5,178 nucleotides of DNA, taken from Gemmatimonadota bacterium (GTDB lineage Bacteria > Gemmatimonadota > Gemmatimonadetes > Longimicrobiales > Gaopeijiaceae). Positions within the stretch are counted from its first letter, which is position 1; the number at the start of each line of letters is the position of its first letter. The stretch covers positions 1 to 5,178 of the forward strand of contig RFGQ01000626.1 of NCBI GenBank assembly GCA_003695865.1, written 5' to 3'. Made by a program: the position numbers and the translations under genes. A model generated the notes under the pieces. It ran no database searches. It saw only the letters and a list, made by a program, of their open reading frames with translations, and had not been told where the DNA came from. This document shows positions 5,087 through 5,178 of the stretch, piece after piece.

Positions 5087-5178
5087 CCGGGCAGCCGGTA
5101 GCGGATCGTCACCGAAGCCGTCACCTCGAGGTCGCTCGGCACGATCGGCGTCGCCCCGGCGGCGGCCCGGAGCTGGAC
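5083..5178 (-). CDS. C-terminus of a SIMPL/DUF541-domain protein (partial)
   Basis: The frame enters from the right edge and ends at TGA 5085-5083; 31 residues are visible. The ending, TPIVPSDLEVTASVTIRYRL, closely follows the typical C-terminal strand of SIMPL (DUF541) proteins: T-P-I-x-P-G-x-[LV]-x-[VI]-x-[AS]-x-V-x-[VI]-x-[YF]. SIMPL proteins are usually exported periplasmic or outer-membrane proteins of about 220-250 residues with poorly defined function. The stop overlaps the DUF1499 start (ATGA), making this the upstream gene of the operon within this window. The signal peptide and most of the domain lie outside the window. Confidence 0.7.
   Translation of the reverse strand, partial: VQLRAAAGATPIVPSDLEVTASVTIRYRLPG

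Noticed and set aside
1..5178. Mobile element, CRISPR array, toxin-antitoxin, phage or defence genes
   Set aside because: No transposase, integrase, regularly spaced repeat array or recognisable effector was found on either strand.

Overview
This is a very GC-rich window in which almost every base is coding and codon third positions are overwhelmingly G or C. Gene content and style (a DUF445 protein, a bacterial DPH6-like PP-loop ATPase, a stand-alone TerB-family protein, a lipoprotein with an LAAC lipobox) indicate a high-GC diderm bacterium. Gemmatimonadota is my best guess, but it is an impression from protein style; no marker gene is present to prove it. No rRNA, tRNA, CRISPR array, transposase, integrase or phage gene is visible.

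The left part (1-1985) is read on the plus strand. It holds the C-terminal end of a membrane protein, possibly an FtsX/MacB-type permease (1-119); a DPH6/COG2102-type adenylating enzyme with an altered PP-loop (135-788); a 140-bp gap with two dyads; a TerB-family protein (929-1420); and, behind a plausible promoter (1449-1477), two small membrane-protein genes (about 1517-1666 and 1677-1985) that I cannot assign to a family.

The right part (2103-5178) is read on the minus strand as one tightly packed operon. In transcription order it has the C-terminus of a SIMPL/DUF541-type protein (5178-5083), a DUF1499 protein (5086-4646), a novel lipoprotein (4649-3690) and a large DUF445/UPF0754-type membrane protein (3671-2103). 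The first two junctions are 4-nt stop/start overlaps (ATGA, then GTGA), and the third is an 18-nt gap containing a GGAG ribosome-binding site. This points to translational coupling and a shared, probably envelope-related, role. The two gene sets converge on a 117-bp hairpin-rich spacer (1986-2102).

The most interesting items are the uncharacterised envelope operon, the internally repeated and enlarged DUF445 protein, the altered PP-loop of the DPH6-like enzyme, and the pair of small membrane genes bracketed by an exact 18-nt direct repeat. I do not see a clear-cut new defence or mobile system.
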